Positions 50,501 through 61,485 are shown, counted from the first letter of the stretch. The stretch: DNA of 64,000 nucleotides from Ridgeia piscesae (GCA_025642075.2 JAODUO010001181.1:45001-109000); one strand, 5' to 3'. Numbers and translations: made by a program. The notes: a model not told the origin generated them from the sequence alone.

Positions 50501-52069
50501 CTGCAAACAAATTAAAAATAGATTTACCATGTGTATGATGGTGCATGTCGATTGTATGTATAATAAGTACGGAGGCCTAATAAGTAACACGATACCGTTT
50601 ACAGAATTTGAATATCTTCATGCAGTCAAAAAGTATGGCAATTTAAACTTTCAGAAAAAGATACCCAACTTGTAACCACTGCACAGCCTGCTGTGTAGCA
50701 TACATTCATACCGGGTCTGGATCACCCAACTGAAATGCAGTTGCGAACTGATTTAACCTGATAGTTTATCAAATATATTTGTAAAAACTATTGTTTGACC
50801 TCAGTATAGTGTGACATTGAGATGGTTATGACTTTGAAATAGCATGTACTTTACAGGTATATCCAATATTATTTGGTCAATTTTCCGGATTATTTGTTGG
50901 ACTTTTAGCAACTTTTTCTATTCAACTGTCTTCAGGGCCTAGTAAATTGTTCTGCACCAACGCTGGAAGTTAGTCTACTCATAATTTATAATTAAGTAAT
51001 AAATAACATAATTTACTATTGTGAGATTTTTCAGTAACATATTTTATGTAAGTATTTATACAAGTTAACTGACTCAGTACAAATACCATTTTGCGACAGG
51101 TTTCAATAACCTTTACATTTTACATGTAAAACTGTCAACACTTGTATACTACAGTATTTCAAAGTGAGGTTGAACTCAGTCAGGGGAGGAAATATGGACA
51201 ATTATTGGACGCCATTTGCATCATATAGTTGAAGTAATTGCCTCAAATGTGGAGGCAACTACTGTAGTATACAAGTGTCGACAGTTTTACACTTTTACTT
51301 TACTAAGTGATTTGTTCCTCATAACATTTTGATCTTTGTCTTCTGTATTTACCTCATTGTGCTGTTAGTCAAGGATTTTTGGTGAATCACAACTCATTCC
51401 CATAAGTTAACTAGTGTACTTGTAATAACCATGATCTTACCCTTTTACAATATGTGCTAACTTTGGCAGTATCTTGTTTCCTTGTGGCCAGTGTCCAGTC
51501 ACCTCAGTCTGCTTCACTCATTATTGCCATTGGATAATTGGCTTCTAATTAGTTACCCACTTGGTGATGTGTTTAAACAAATAATTTAGAGAATTAGAGC
51601 TGTTACAAAAAGATGGAAACTGGGTGAATGAATACAAATCGGTACAATTAGTGACAATAATATGTAAATGGTCAGTTGACTTTAAAAAATTAGTAAATGA
51701 ATATAAAATCCAAAGTATACATTGGTGTTATTTGGTGCCATTGATGTGTATAGCGTCCTAGTCCATCATGGACATGTGTGGTACATGTAACAGTACTAAT
51801 CTAACAGCATTTGTCTGTGCTATAAATCTGGCAGTTATAACAATTGAGAGATGCATTGCAGCACTATGAAGATTTCCTTTAAAAATGTTAAAATAGAAAT
51901 GCATTTGTAAAACAAATTGATCAGTATAAATTGATCAAAATAAATCATATCAGTCATGATAGGATTAAAATGTTAATTATACTGCAAGTTGAAATAAATA
52001 ATAATAAAATAGTTGATAAATAGTATATCTATACTAAATTGTACAATAACTTGTGTTTTATTTTGATAG
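50501..52069. other. probable RABGEF1 5' intron
   Basis: AT-rich, without recognised exons, ending in the acceptor ttattttgatag at 52058-52069. If a non-coding exon lies near 49.9 kb, this is its intron. Confidence 0.45.
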
Positions 52070-52304
52070 GAGTATAACTGTTGGAGACATACAAGTCTGA
52101 CCATTCACAATCACCAGCCATGGCAGCCTTGACCTCAAGAAGCAAGAAGTCAATCCGTTTTGAGGAGTCAGACTTACTGTGCAAAAATGGCTGTGGTTTC
52201 TATGGCAACCCCTCATGGCAGGGATTTTGCTCAAAGTGCTGGCGTGATGTGTACCAGAATGCAAAGCAAGCACAAGTCCGAGCAGACGAACAGAAACACA
52301 AACG
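52070..52304 (+). CDS. RABGEF1: RABGEF1 coding exon 1: A20 zinc finger
   Basis: The acceptor is at 52068-52069, with 50 bases of leader and the ATG at 52120. It encodes residues 1-61 plus two bases of codon 62, including [20 protein letters not shown]. Phe27-Tyr28 stands at the Tyr25-Tyr26 pair that human Rabex-5 uses for ubiquitin binding, so the key second Tyr is kept. The donor is AACG|GTAACA. Confidence 0.96.
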
Positions 52305-55300
52305 GTAACATTGATTTTGATGCCGTACAATAGTAAAGTTCTGTTAACTAGATTGTAATTATTGCAATGCTTGCATGAATTATGAAATCAGTCTGTCATG
52401 TGACACATTGTATAGTAATAAACTGGATGGGTAAACAAATCTAATCAGCTGTTAACTTGAATCATTTTGTCCATTTGGAATCTAGTTATTTAATGTTGAG
52501 ATATGTAGTGTGTTACTGTAGATGGTTTAAATAATATTTGCGGTACATTTCATGAAAAATTCATACTTTTGTTTAATTTGTAACTTTGGTCTTTAGGCAG
52601 TGCTGAAAACTTGGAAAAGTCAGTTGTTGAGCTAATAATAAGTAATATTTACTATCAACCCAAGTACCCAAGTATTAAATTTTGTCAGTCACACATTTTT
52701 TAAAGTTGACAATGTCAACATAGACACACATTTATAAATATAATGTATTTGTGTGAAAATTCCATTTCCGAGGATCACTTGAATTGATTCAGGATTTCTA
52801 GGTTCAAACAGCTAATGAGTAACTAGTTTGAGAGTTTCATCAAACTTCATTAAAGTTTCACAAACAAGCGGGGTGTCCCAGCAGACACTAAGTAGGTTTG
52901 CTTTTAATATTAACTGATTAAAGAAATGTAAACTGACTTAATCAAAACAGTGATGTGTGGGATCTTATTCATGTGTGAATGTCAACACATTTCAGACGTT
53001 TGTTGCCTGGCGTGGATGCGCCATCATTTGGTAAATTTGAGGAGAAAAAGAAACAACAGACGGATAAGAGAAAGAACACGGTTAGGTCGATCTTCAGGAA
53101 GTCAAGTCCAGGTAGGATACTTTACCTCTTCGGTAAATCAAATCAGGGTTTCTCTGTATTTTTGTTTGTCTGTGAATCCACGTCTGTGTCAGTTGTGCAC
53201 ATATTGGGCTGAAATTATATATGTGATCTAGCTGGCCCACTCATATGGTTGGTGGATTTAGACTTCAAAATTCATCGTGAGGGTTCAATATTTCAAAAGG
53301 TTTGAATATGTCACACATTAACATTTTGTTACGTCATGACAAAATGATGACAGGAATGAGTGGGTGACCTATTTCTGGGACACACTTAAACAGTGTAATG
53401 TTTGAGTAGGGTGCCTTTTTTCCAGAAGTGAGATTGTGGAAGTGCTCCCTAAGATTTAACTCCACTAGAATATTTATCCAGGGTGGTGTGGGTGGGACCT
53501 TGATCAGGATCACAATTTCCAAAAGTGTTATCGCTGAGCCAGTATTTTCCCCAGGCATCACTGGGAAACTTGGCTAATAGCATAGTAAGCCTTACTGTGG
53601 CAGTTAGAACACGCAGGTGGGCGGTTATCTATTTTATCAGATCTTTAAACACAAGTACAAGTCGATGTATAAATTACTTTGCAAGTCAACTCATAATAAA
53701 AATAATAGATTGGAGGAATCTTGTTAAACAATTGCTGTTTTGGCAGAGATAATCAAATTGGTAGCGGGAAAGTACGAGTTTGTCTTTCTTGTTTGCATTA
53801 TATCGTCATCTGTTGACTCTTGATACTGTTAGTTTTGTAATTGACTAGGAATGTTAATAGTTGATAATTGTACTCAATAGCCTGTTAAATAATAATACAT
53901 TTGCTGATGTAGCAACACTTAGCATCTTGCCAGTGGCACAGTTTGTTAAGCACTTCATCCTGAAGGGCGAGCTATCATATAAGTTATATAAACCTGCATC
54001 TTTGATACAGCTGTCATATGAGGAAAGAATCAGTCCATATAGATGGTTGTTAGTTATCATCAGATCTAACATGACAACAAAACCCCACAATTTTTGGAGT
54101 TTCAATTAACTAACATAGACACAACATGTTTCCATCAGATACTCAGCAGGAGGTGCCACCAGACAGGACCATCGTTCGACGTGCCAGCATCGAGACACAA
54201 CATGCTGGTGCCGAATTTGCGGCATTTCTGCGCACGCTGAAGAAGACGACCGCGTTGGACGCCTCGAAACAAGTGCGCGGTTTCGTGGAGCGTGTGCAGA
54301 ACATGGCCGACGCTCCGATAGATGACTTGTCGGAGCTTGTCATTGCATTCTACCAGGCAATGAGTGAACGAGTGAAGACTCATGCCCTCTATAGAGGTAT
54401 GCCGCAGTTTTGTCTACATGTATAAATATAATTTGCCAGAAGTTTGAATATCAATCAATTTGAGGTCGTTAACTTGATATTTGAGCAGATTTAACAGAGG
54501 TACTTAAAACTAGCTGGGAAACGTTAATGGAGGTTAAAATCGTTTAATTAACCCTAACACGTCGAATTATTTAATAAATTGGAAGCACTGTTGGCAGTTC
54601 AAAGGTTGTGTCAGTCCTGATCCAGTAAACCTCTTGTCTCGCTCGGCTGTATAACTTCACCAGAAGACAGTCTGGTAACTAGAAATTTAATGTAGAATAT
54701 CTGTAATAGAATGTATTGTTTTTTTAAAGTAAACCTTTATTTTAGTTTTATTTCATAGTAAGCCTGAGAGCCAATCAGTGTCTGGTCTATTCTGGGGTAA
54801 GGCCGCCCTGGTGACAATATTGGCAAAGCATTAATTCCCAGGCAGATGGGAAGGCATAGGTAATCGAGGCAAGTGAACTTCCTGGTAATAATTGCCACCT
54901 TTGCACGTGAGGATGATTTGCTCATGCCACAACCCACATTACTTGTCCTTGTAGACATGTCACATGAAACTGCCGATCGCTTGCTGGACTTTGTCGAGCG
55001 CTACGTGATGACGCGTCTGTACCGGACCGTCTTCTGTCCTCCGACATCAGATGATGAGGACCGGGATCTCGCCATCCAGGATCGCATCCGAAGTCTTCAC
55101 TGGATCAACACCTTCCTGCTGGACATTGCCCTCAATGAGACGGAGGACTCCATGCGCAAACTTGTGGATCAAGCCATCACAGGTATGGAACAAAAATGAC
55201 AACTTATGTGTGAGATGATGTTAATGGCAGTTCTTAGTGATAATGTTCATAGTTGGGTCAAGATTTGGGAGGAAATAGTCCAGTCCTGAGTTTAGTATTA

Positions 55301-58300
55301 TTAAAGTGGTGTACTTATTCACACATTGTATGCTCAGTTGTGGGAATCTAGTCTGAAGCCCTGTGCTGCAGTTTCAAGGTGTGGGCTTTTTTATTTAATG
55401 GGGAGGGATTTGGACCACTGTTTTGTGGTTAGGAAATATATTTGTAATAATGTGTTGCACCCTACATGGGAAATTAATTACACTTTTAAGTACTTAAACA
55501 ATTCTTATGTCCCTGTTCTGACATTCTCGGGTAGTCAGCAGGACTACGTAGTTGGAAAATCTGGTAGTCCTCGAATATATCTGGTATATATCTATATGGC
55601 CCAGATTTAAGCAAAATAACATGACAAAGCCAACATTTTAAAAATATTCTCAAATTTTTTGGTTGTCCATCAGACTACTGCTGTCATCATCTTTGGTAGT
55701 CCAACCAAATTTCTACCGGACTACCACTATTTCGACCCATTTCCCTAGATACACCAAGTGCTGTCATGCTGCTCTACAGTACTTGGCTGTATACATAAAT
55801 ACTTGGATGTATCACACATGATGGTGATCTATATAAATACATGACTAGTTTTCAGGCAGCAGCCACAGCATGTCTGGAGTTGATGTTGCAATGAACAATT
55901 CTACCAGAAGTATAAATTGCAAGACCAGTGCTGTGGCCTGACTACCCCACTGTTTATAAGAACGTACCATAACGTTTCCCTTTGTACGATTGACCACTCT
56001 CTTCATTAGATAGACTACCACTAGATGATGACAACAGCATCAATTAAGATGAGGGTCCAGTCACACTCAGGTGACATTAGCATGTGTCACCATGGGGTGG
56101 TGACCAGTCTGATGTAGACATTGGAAATCCGCCAAAACTTAACTGGAGAAAAATGTAGACTTGACAGTGAAATATGAAAAGATTAATTTCTATATTTCTT
56201 GCAAAACTGGAAACAAAATTGTAAATTTGACTACAGAAAACCAAATAAAATCTAGACATTTGACAAAGTTTTGAATTACTATGCAGCGGTCATCGAAATG
56301 GACTCAAAGAGGGCGCCACAAGACAAGCTGCTGTGCATCACACGCTGCAGCAAACACATCTTCGAAGCTCTGCGAATGTCGAAGGATGCTCCAGCGAGTG
56401 CGGACGAGTTCCTGCCAGCGCTCATCTACATCGTCCTGAAGGCCAACCCCCCTCTACTGCAGTCGAACATCCTCTACATCACTCGCTTCGCCAACCCCAC
56501 CCGTCTGATGACTGGGGAGGCGGGATACTACTTCACTAACCTGGTAGGTGTATTGGGGAGGCTGGGCTACTACTTCACTAACCTGGTGGGTGTATTGGGG
56601 AGGCGGGTACTACTTCACTAACCTGGTGGGTGTATTGGGGAGGCTGGGCACTACTTCACTAACCTGGTGGGTGTATTGGGGAGGCTGGGTACTACTTCAC
56701 TAACCTGGTGGGTGTATTGGGGAGGCGGTACTACTTCACTAACCTGGTGGGTGTATTGGGGAGGCAGGGTACTACTTCACTAACCTGGTGGGTGTATTGG
56801 GGAGGCAGGGTACTACTTCACTAACCTGGTGGGTGTATTGGGGAGGCATGGTACTACTTCACTAACCTGGTGGGTGTATTGGGGAGGCAGGGTACTACTT
56901 CACTAACCTGGTGGGTGTATTGGGGAGGCGGTTTTTGGTTTTAACTACTTCACTAACCTGGTGGGTGTATTGGGGAGGCAGGGTACTACTTCACTAACCT
57001 GGTGGGTGTATTGGGGAGGCGGGGTACTACTTCACTAACCTGGTGGGTGTATTGGGGAGGCGGGGTACTACTTCACTAACCTGGTGGGTGTATTGGGGAG
57101 GCGGGTACTACTTCACTAACCTGGTGGGTGTATTGGGGAGGCGGGTACTACTTCACTAACCTGGTGGGTGTATTGGGGAGGCGGGTACTACTTCACTAAC
57201 CTGGTGGGTGTATTGGGGAGGCGGGTACTACTTCACTAACCTGGTGGGTGTATTGGGGAGGCGGGGTACTACTTCACTAACCTGGTGGGTGTATTGGGGA
57301 GGCGGGGTACTACTTCACTAACCTGGTGGGTGTATTGGGGAGGCGGGGTACTACTTCACTAACCTGGTGGGTGTATTGGGGAGGCGGGTACTACTTCACT
57401 AACCTGGTGGGTGTATTGGGGAGGCGGGGTACTACTTCACTAACCTGGTGGGTGTATTGGGGAGGCGGGGTACTACTTCACTAACCTGGTGGGTGTATTG
57501 GGGAGGCGGGGTACTACTTCACTAACCTGGTGGGTGTATTGGGGAGGCGGGGTACTACTTCACTAACCTGGTGGGTGTATTGGGGAGGCGGGGTACTACT
57601 TCACTAACCTGGTGGGTGTATTGGGGAGGCGGGTACTACTTCACTAACCTGGTGGGTGTATTGGGGAGGCGGGTACTACTTCACTAACCTGGTGGGTGTA
57701 TTGGGGAGGCGGGGTACTACTTCACTAACCTGGTGGGTGTATTGGGGAGGCGGGGTACTACTTCACTAACCTGGTGGGTGTATTGGGGAGGCGGGGTACT
57801 ACTTCACTAACCTGGTGGGTGTATTGGGGAGGCGGGGTACTACTTCACTAACCTGGTGGGTGTATTGGGGAGGCGGGGTACTACTTCACTAACCTGGTGG
57901 GTGTATTGGGGAGGCGGGGTACTACTTCACTAACCTGGTGGGTGTACAGGGGATGCAGGTTTAATAATTTGTAAATGTTTATTGATTTATTTAGCACTAT
58001 ATTTAAACAATAATATTATATGGTGCTGTACAATACAACAAAATACACAATGGAAGTTAATGTAAACATAATCATTCAACATAATATACAATCTAAAAGA
58101 GTAAAATAAATTAGATAAAATATATAAGTAAATAAATTATTTAATTAATAATAATAAATAACTTTTAAAATAAGAATATTACATAAATAAATAAACTAAA
58201 AAATGTGTGACAAATAAACGTTTCCTGTTTACAGTGCTGTGCTGTGGCCTTCATAGAGAAGCTGACAGCCGATTCACTGAGTATGACCCTAGAAGAGTAT

Positions 58301-59406
58301 GAGGGCTACATGTCTGGGGCCATTGTGCCACACGACCCATCCCGTCAGTACAACTGCGAGGACCTCGCTATCATGCAGGAGAATGTGACAACCTTGGCTG
58401 ACCTTCACGACCGGCAGCAACGACTCATGGCTGAGGCAATGCAGCTGCAGGTAGATAAACCAGATCAAATTTTGGAATGTTTTTAGAGGAATTTATGCTG
58501 TTTTTTAGCTGCGAAGGTACAATTATCAATGCTTCATGGCTTTTCAATAAATGTCTGTATACAATGCGAAATATATTGGGATTTGTTCCACATTGCCGAA
58601 ATGAAACTTTGTTCTGTAATCTGATCATAAATTTTGAATAAAATAAAACAAACATGATAAAGTGATCACACAATAAAACTAGTACATTTTGTTATAAAAT
58701 TAATAAAAAATTAAAACATGAAAAACATACAGATAAATTTAACTTATTTTTTATTATTATAATAAACCGTTCAGTTCAGATAACGCAGTATTCTTTCTGG
58801 TTGCAGCAAGATATGAGCAACTTCAGTCTTGACATGAGCAAGGAGATTAACGCCGTCCTACAGAGGACGCCACTGGTCATTCGACCATCCAAGGTCAAGG
58901 TCGACCTTGATGCGGAGACGACTGATGCGGACCTGCTTCCACCACCGCTCCAGCCTATCATCATGTCGTCAGTTTCATCAACTCCAGCCGTACAGATCAA
59001 AGAGATTGTCTCTGTGAACTTCGCCACTGAACCATCAAACAAAGTCTCGCAGGAGTTAGTGACAGAACCAGCCAATCAGCAGGAAACTGCAAAAGATGGT
59101 GGGGCCCTGGTGGAATCAGAGACAAGCAGGATTGCTTCGGAGGCTGGGTTGGCTAATGGGAGTGATGTGATTGTAGGATCACCTACTGACAATGTTCCAG
59201 ATGTTGTTGAATTGTTGGGGGAGAACATTCCTGATATAGTTCCAGCTGATGAGAATGTCTCAGAAATGGCTGTTGCAGAATCGGCCAATAAGAATGTAAT
59301 AAATAATGAATTGGACACCGAGACGGTGGGTGTAGTAGATGTAGTTAATGATAACATTACCAATGTAGAATCTACTAACAAAACTATCACAGGAGGGGCA
59401 GTGTAA
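52120..59406 (+). CDS. RABGEF1: Rab5 guanine nucleotide exchange factor (Rabex-5), complete, 7 coding exons
   Basis: Coding exons 52120-52304, 52996-53111, 54139-54396, 54955-55182, 56287-56543, 58235-58450 and 58807-59406 join to 1,860 nt (619 residues plus stop). Six GT-AG introns have matching phases. The start has a strong Kozak context (GCCATGG). Domains in order: an A20 zinc finger (Cys21-x3-Cys25-x11-Cys37-x2-Cys40), a short linker with KFEEKK, a helical bundle (about 110-185), and a VPS9 catalytic domain (about 190-375) with Asp302, Pro306, Tyr343 and Thr346 at the positions of human D313, P317, Y354 and T357. A C-terminal helical stretch and a conserved LPPPLQP motif (464-470) follow. 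Family members load GTP on Rab5 at early endosomes together with Rabaptin-5 and bind ubiquitin. The expected acidic ubiquitin-binding helix after the zinc finger is not seen. A 149-residue extension follows LPPPLQP, where the human protein ends after four residues. The intron after codon 348 starts inside a minisatellite. Confidence 0.97.
52305..52995 (+). other. RABGEF1 intron 1
   Basis: A GT-AG intron, AT-rich. I searched it by eye for a small exon encoding the acidic ubiquitin-interacting helix of Rabex-5 and found none. Confidence 0.8.
52996..53111 (+). CDS. RABGEF1: RABGEF1 coding exon 2: linker
   Basis: Encodes residues 62-100, including [16 protein letters not shown] and [11 protein letters not shown]. 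This matches the KFEEKK-to-basic linker of Rabex-5. The acceptor is cacatttcag and the donor is CCAG|GTAGGA. Confidence 0.93.
53112..54138 (+). other. RABGEF1 intron 2
   Basis: A GT-AG intron of 1,027 bases with no repeat or gene of note. Confidence 0.8.
54139..54396 (+). CDS. RABGEF1: RABGEF1 coding exon 3: helical region
   Basis: Encodes residues 101-186, including [20 protein letters not shown] and [16 protein letters not shown]. This corresponds to the helical bundle preceding the VPS9 domain. GC content rises sharply relative to the flanking introns. The donor is AGAG|GTATGC. Confidence 0.95.
54397..54954 (+). other. RABGEF1 intron 3
   Basis: A GT-AG intron of 558 bases, AT-rich, with nothing further recognised. 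Confidence 0.8.
54955..55182 (+). CDS. RABGEF1: RABGEF1 coding exon 4: VPS9 domain, first half
   Basis: Encodes residues 187-262, including [14 protein letters not shown] and [16 protein letters not shown], typical of the VPS9 domain. The acceptor is gtccttgtag and the donor is ACAG|GTATGG. Confidence 0.97.
55183..56286 (+). other. RABGEF1 intron 4, with a possible interspersed repeat
   Basis: A GT-AG intron of 1,104 bases. At about 55530-55745 there are repeated ggtagtcc/ggactacc words, with a perfect 8-bp inverted pair at 55695-55702 and 55718-55725. This looks like a decayed repetitive element of unknown class. Confidence 0.55.
56287..56543 (+). CDS. RABGEF1: RABGEF1 coding exon 5: VPS9 catalytic core
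   Basis: Encodes residues 263-348, from [15 protein letters not shown] to GYYFTNL. It contains Asp302 and Pro306 in DEFLP and Tyr343 and Thr346 in YYFT. It ends AACCTG|GTAGGT, phase 0. Its last 30 bases are the exonic part of the 40-bp repeat that follows. Confidence 0.97.
56514..57946 (+). repeat. 40-bp minisatellite made of an exon end plus 5' splice site, about 35 copies
   Basis: Each unit is ggggaggcggg, then tactacttcactaacctg, then gtgggtgtatt. The first unit is the last 10 codons of RABGEF1 exon 5 (Gly339-Leu348) plus the first 10 bases of the intron. I count 35 copies of the ttcactaacctgg word, the first being the true exon end. Units vary from 38 to 42 bp, mostly in the G-run. One copy near 56935 has an odd T-rich insertion. 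Every intronic copy keeps CTG|GTGGGT. Confidence 0.97.
57947..58234 (+). other. RABGEF1 intron 5, right part
   Basis: AT-rich sequence after the minisatellite, ending in the acceptor tttcctgtttacag. Confidence 0.85.
58235..58450 (+). CDS. RABGEF1: RABGEF1 coding exon 6: end of VPS9 domain and C-terminal helix
   Basis: Encodes residues 349-420, beginning [17 protein letters not shown]. In Rabex-5 this directly follows YYFTNL, which confirms that exon 5 is meant to end at the first donor. The end, [18 protein letters not shown], is helical and probably part of the Rabaptin-5-binding region. The donor is GCAG|GTAGAT. Confidence 0.97.
58451..58806 (+). other. RABGEF1 intron 6
   Basis: A GT-AG intron of 356 bases, AT-rich, with nothing further recognised. 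Confidence 0.85.
58807..59406 (+). CDS. RABGEF1: RABGEF1 coding exon 7: C-terminus with lineage-specific extension
   Basis: Encodes residues 421-619 and TAA at 59404-59406. The first part matches the family ([18 protein letters not shown] and [11 protein letters not shown]). After Pro470, about 149 residues rich in Asn, Val, Glu, Asp and Ser follow, without a recognised domain. Codon use shifts from GC-ending to AT-ending within the exon, in step with this change. Confidence 0.93.
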   Translation, partial: QDMSNFSLDMSKEINAVLQRTPLVIRPSKVKVDLDAETTDADLLPPPLQPIIMSSVSSTPAVQIKEIVSVNFATEPSNKVSQELVTEPANQQETAKDGGALVESETSRIASEAGLANGSDVIVGSPTDNVPDVVELLGENIPDIVPADENVSEMAVAESANKNVINNELDTETVGVVDVVNDNITNVESTNKTITGGAV

Positions 59407-60229
59407 TTTCTTATTAGACGAAACATAAGTTTAATTTATTTATCTGTTGATTATAACAATGTGTGTATGACAATTGTATGACTTATTTGCTTGTTTTAAT
59501 TGTTGATTTGCTACCAGTCATTGTGTAAGTGACTGGACCTGCAGTATTAGTTCAAATGAGTTGTAAAATATAGTGTACATAATGACAAACAGCAAACATG
59601 TGAACAAGGTTTATAATATTATAATCAATGTTGGAGGTATAAGTAAGAAATAGCATCATTTTGGAATCGCCTGTAAGTTATGTATGCATGAAATTGTTAA
59701 AAACAGTCAGTCTACTGTACATACCATGCAGTGATCTAGATCTCACCTATTTATGCCTCACCTACGTATATTTAAATATTTGTTTCCCTTTGTTGTGTAC
59801 ATAATTTGCAGATGGCCAGTTTCCTTGCAAGAGTGACGTAATGGCAACAATTGCAGGAAGTGTAGGTCCATAGATAAGGCGAGGGTGCCAGTTTCTAGGT
59901 TTTACTTTTTCATTTAATATTGCATTCTTGTGACTGCAACATACATGTTGAAGGTTTACTGCCTGCCAACAATGCTCGCAATTTGAAATATGCCTCCTGA
60001 AACACGTTCAAATGGTAAACAACACATCTAGTTTTCAAACAAATTTTTCAGGCAGTAATGCCTTTGACGTTTACCTTTCCCAAGTTGCAGACAACAGACT
60101 TCCTGGTACAAATTAAGTCTCCGCCAATTCTGGGCAGAGGAGCTGACACCCTCACTCTAAACCCATGCTTCTACACACAGCGTTCACTCAAATTCTAGTT
60201 TTCTCACATGAAGGTCAGTGAGTAACAGG
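59407..60229 (+). other. RABGEF1 3' UTR, proximal part
   Basis: No canonical polyadenylation hexamer is seen here. AT-rich, with no other gene. Confidence 0.5.
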
Positions 60230-61485
60230 TTCTCCAGAAGTCCACACATCTTTCTCCAGAAGTCCACAGATCTTTCTCCAGAAGTCCACACATCTTTCTC
60301 CAGAAGTCCACACATCTTTCTCCAGAAGTCCACACATCTTTCTCCAGAAGTCCACACATCTTTCTCCAGAAGTCCACACATCTTACTCCAGAAGTCCACA
60401 GATCTTTCTTTCTCTAGAAGTTCACGGATCTTTCTTTCTCTAGAAGTCTACGGATCTTTCTTTCTCTAAAGTCCACAGATCTTTCTCTAGAAGTCCACGG
60501 ATCTTTCTTTCTCTAGAAGTCTACGGATCTTTCTTTCTCTAAAGTCCACAGATCTTTCTTTCTCTAGAAGTCTACGGATCTTTCTTTCTCTAAAGTCCAC
60601 GGATCTTTCTTTCTCCAGAAGTCCACAGATCTTTCTTTCTCTAGAAGTCCACAGATCTTTCTTTCTCTAGAAGTCTACGGATCTTTCTTTCTCTAAAGTC
60701 CACAGATCTTTCTTTCTCTAGAAGTCCACGGATCTTTCTTTCTCTAGAAGTCTACGGATCTTTCTTTCTCTAAAGTCCACAGATCTTTCTTTCTCTAGAA
60801 GTCCACGGATCTTTCTTTCTCCAGAAGTCCACAGATCTTTCTTTCTCTAGAAGTCCACGGATCTTTCTTTCTCTAAAGTCCACGGATCTTTCTTTCTCTA
60901 AAGTCCACAGATCTTTCTTTCTCTAGAAGTCCATGGATCTTTCTTTCTCCAGAAGTCCACGGATCTTTCTTTCTCCAGAAGTCCACAGATCTTTTTTTCT
61001 CTAGAAGTCCACGGATCTTTCTTTCTCTAAAGTCCACAGATCTTTCTTTCTCTAGAAGTCCACAGATCTGTCTTTCTCCAGAAGTCCACAGATCTTTCTT
61101 TCTCCAGAAGTCCACAGATCTTTCTTTCTCCAGAAGTCCACAGATCTGTCTTTCTCCAGAAGTCCACAGATCTGTCTTTCTCCAGAAGTCCACAGATCTT
61201 TCTTTCTCCAGAAGTCCACGGATCTTTCTTTCTCCAGAAGTCCACGGATCTTTCTTTCTCTAGAAGTCCACGGATCTTTCTTTCTCCAGAAGTCCACAGA
61301 TCTTTCTTTCTCCAGAAGTCCATGGATCTTTCTTTCTCTAGAAGTCCACGGATCTTTCTTTCTCCAGGAGTCCACAGATCTTTCTCCAGAAGTCCATGGA
61401 TCTTTCTTTCTCTAGAAGTCCACAGATCTTTCTTTCTCCAGAAGTCCACGGATCTTTCTTTCTCCAGAAGTCCACATATTTTTCT
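60230..61485. repeat. 22/26-bp minisatellite, probably inside the RABGEF1 3' UTR
   Basis: Units are agaagtccacacatctttct plus cc (22 bp) at the start of the array, then a 26-bp form with an extra CTTT. A shorter variant beginning taaagtcc alternates with a tctacggat form between about 60430 and 60800, giving a higher-order pattern. Most units include the self-complementary AGATCT. No canonical polyadenylation signal lies between the stop codon and the array's end. Confidence 0.95.

Noticed and set aside
56586..57946. Additional RABGEF1 coding exons within the repeat
   Set aside because: The copies lack acceptor sites, and exon 6 continues the family sequence directly after the first copy; they are repeat copies, not separate exons.
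60873..61449. Minus-strand frames with repeating DFWRKK/LWTSGERK/GLLEKE peptides
   Set aside because: The 26-bp unit cycles through three frames; the strand is opposite to the RABGEF1 transcript and there is no independent support.
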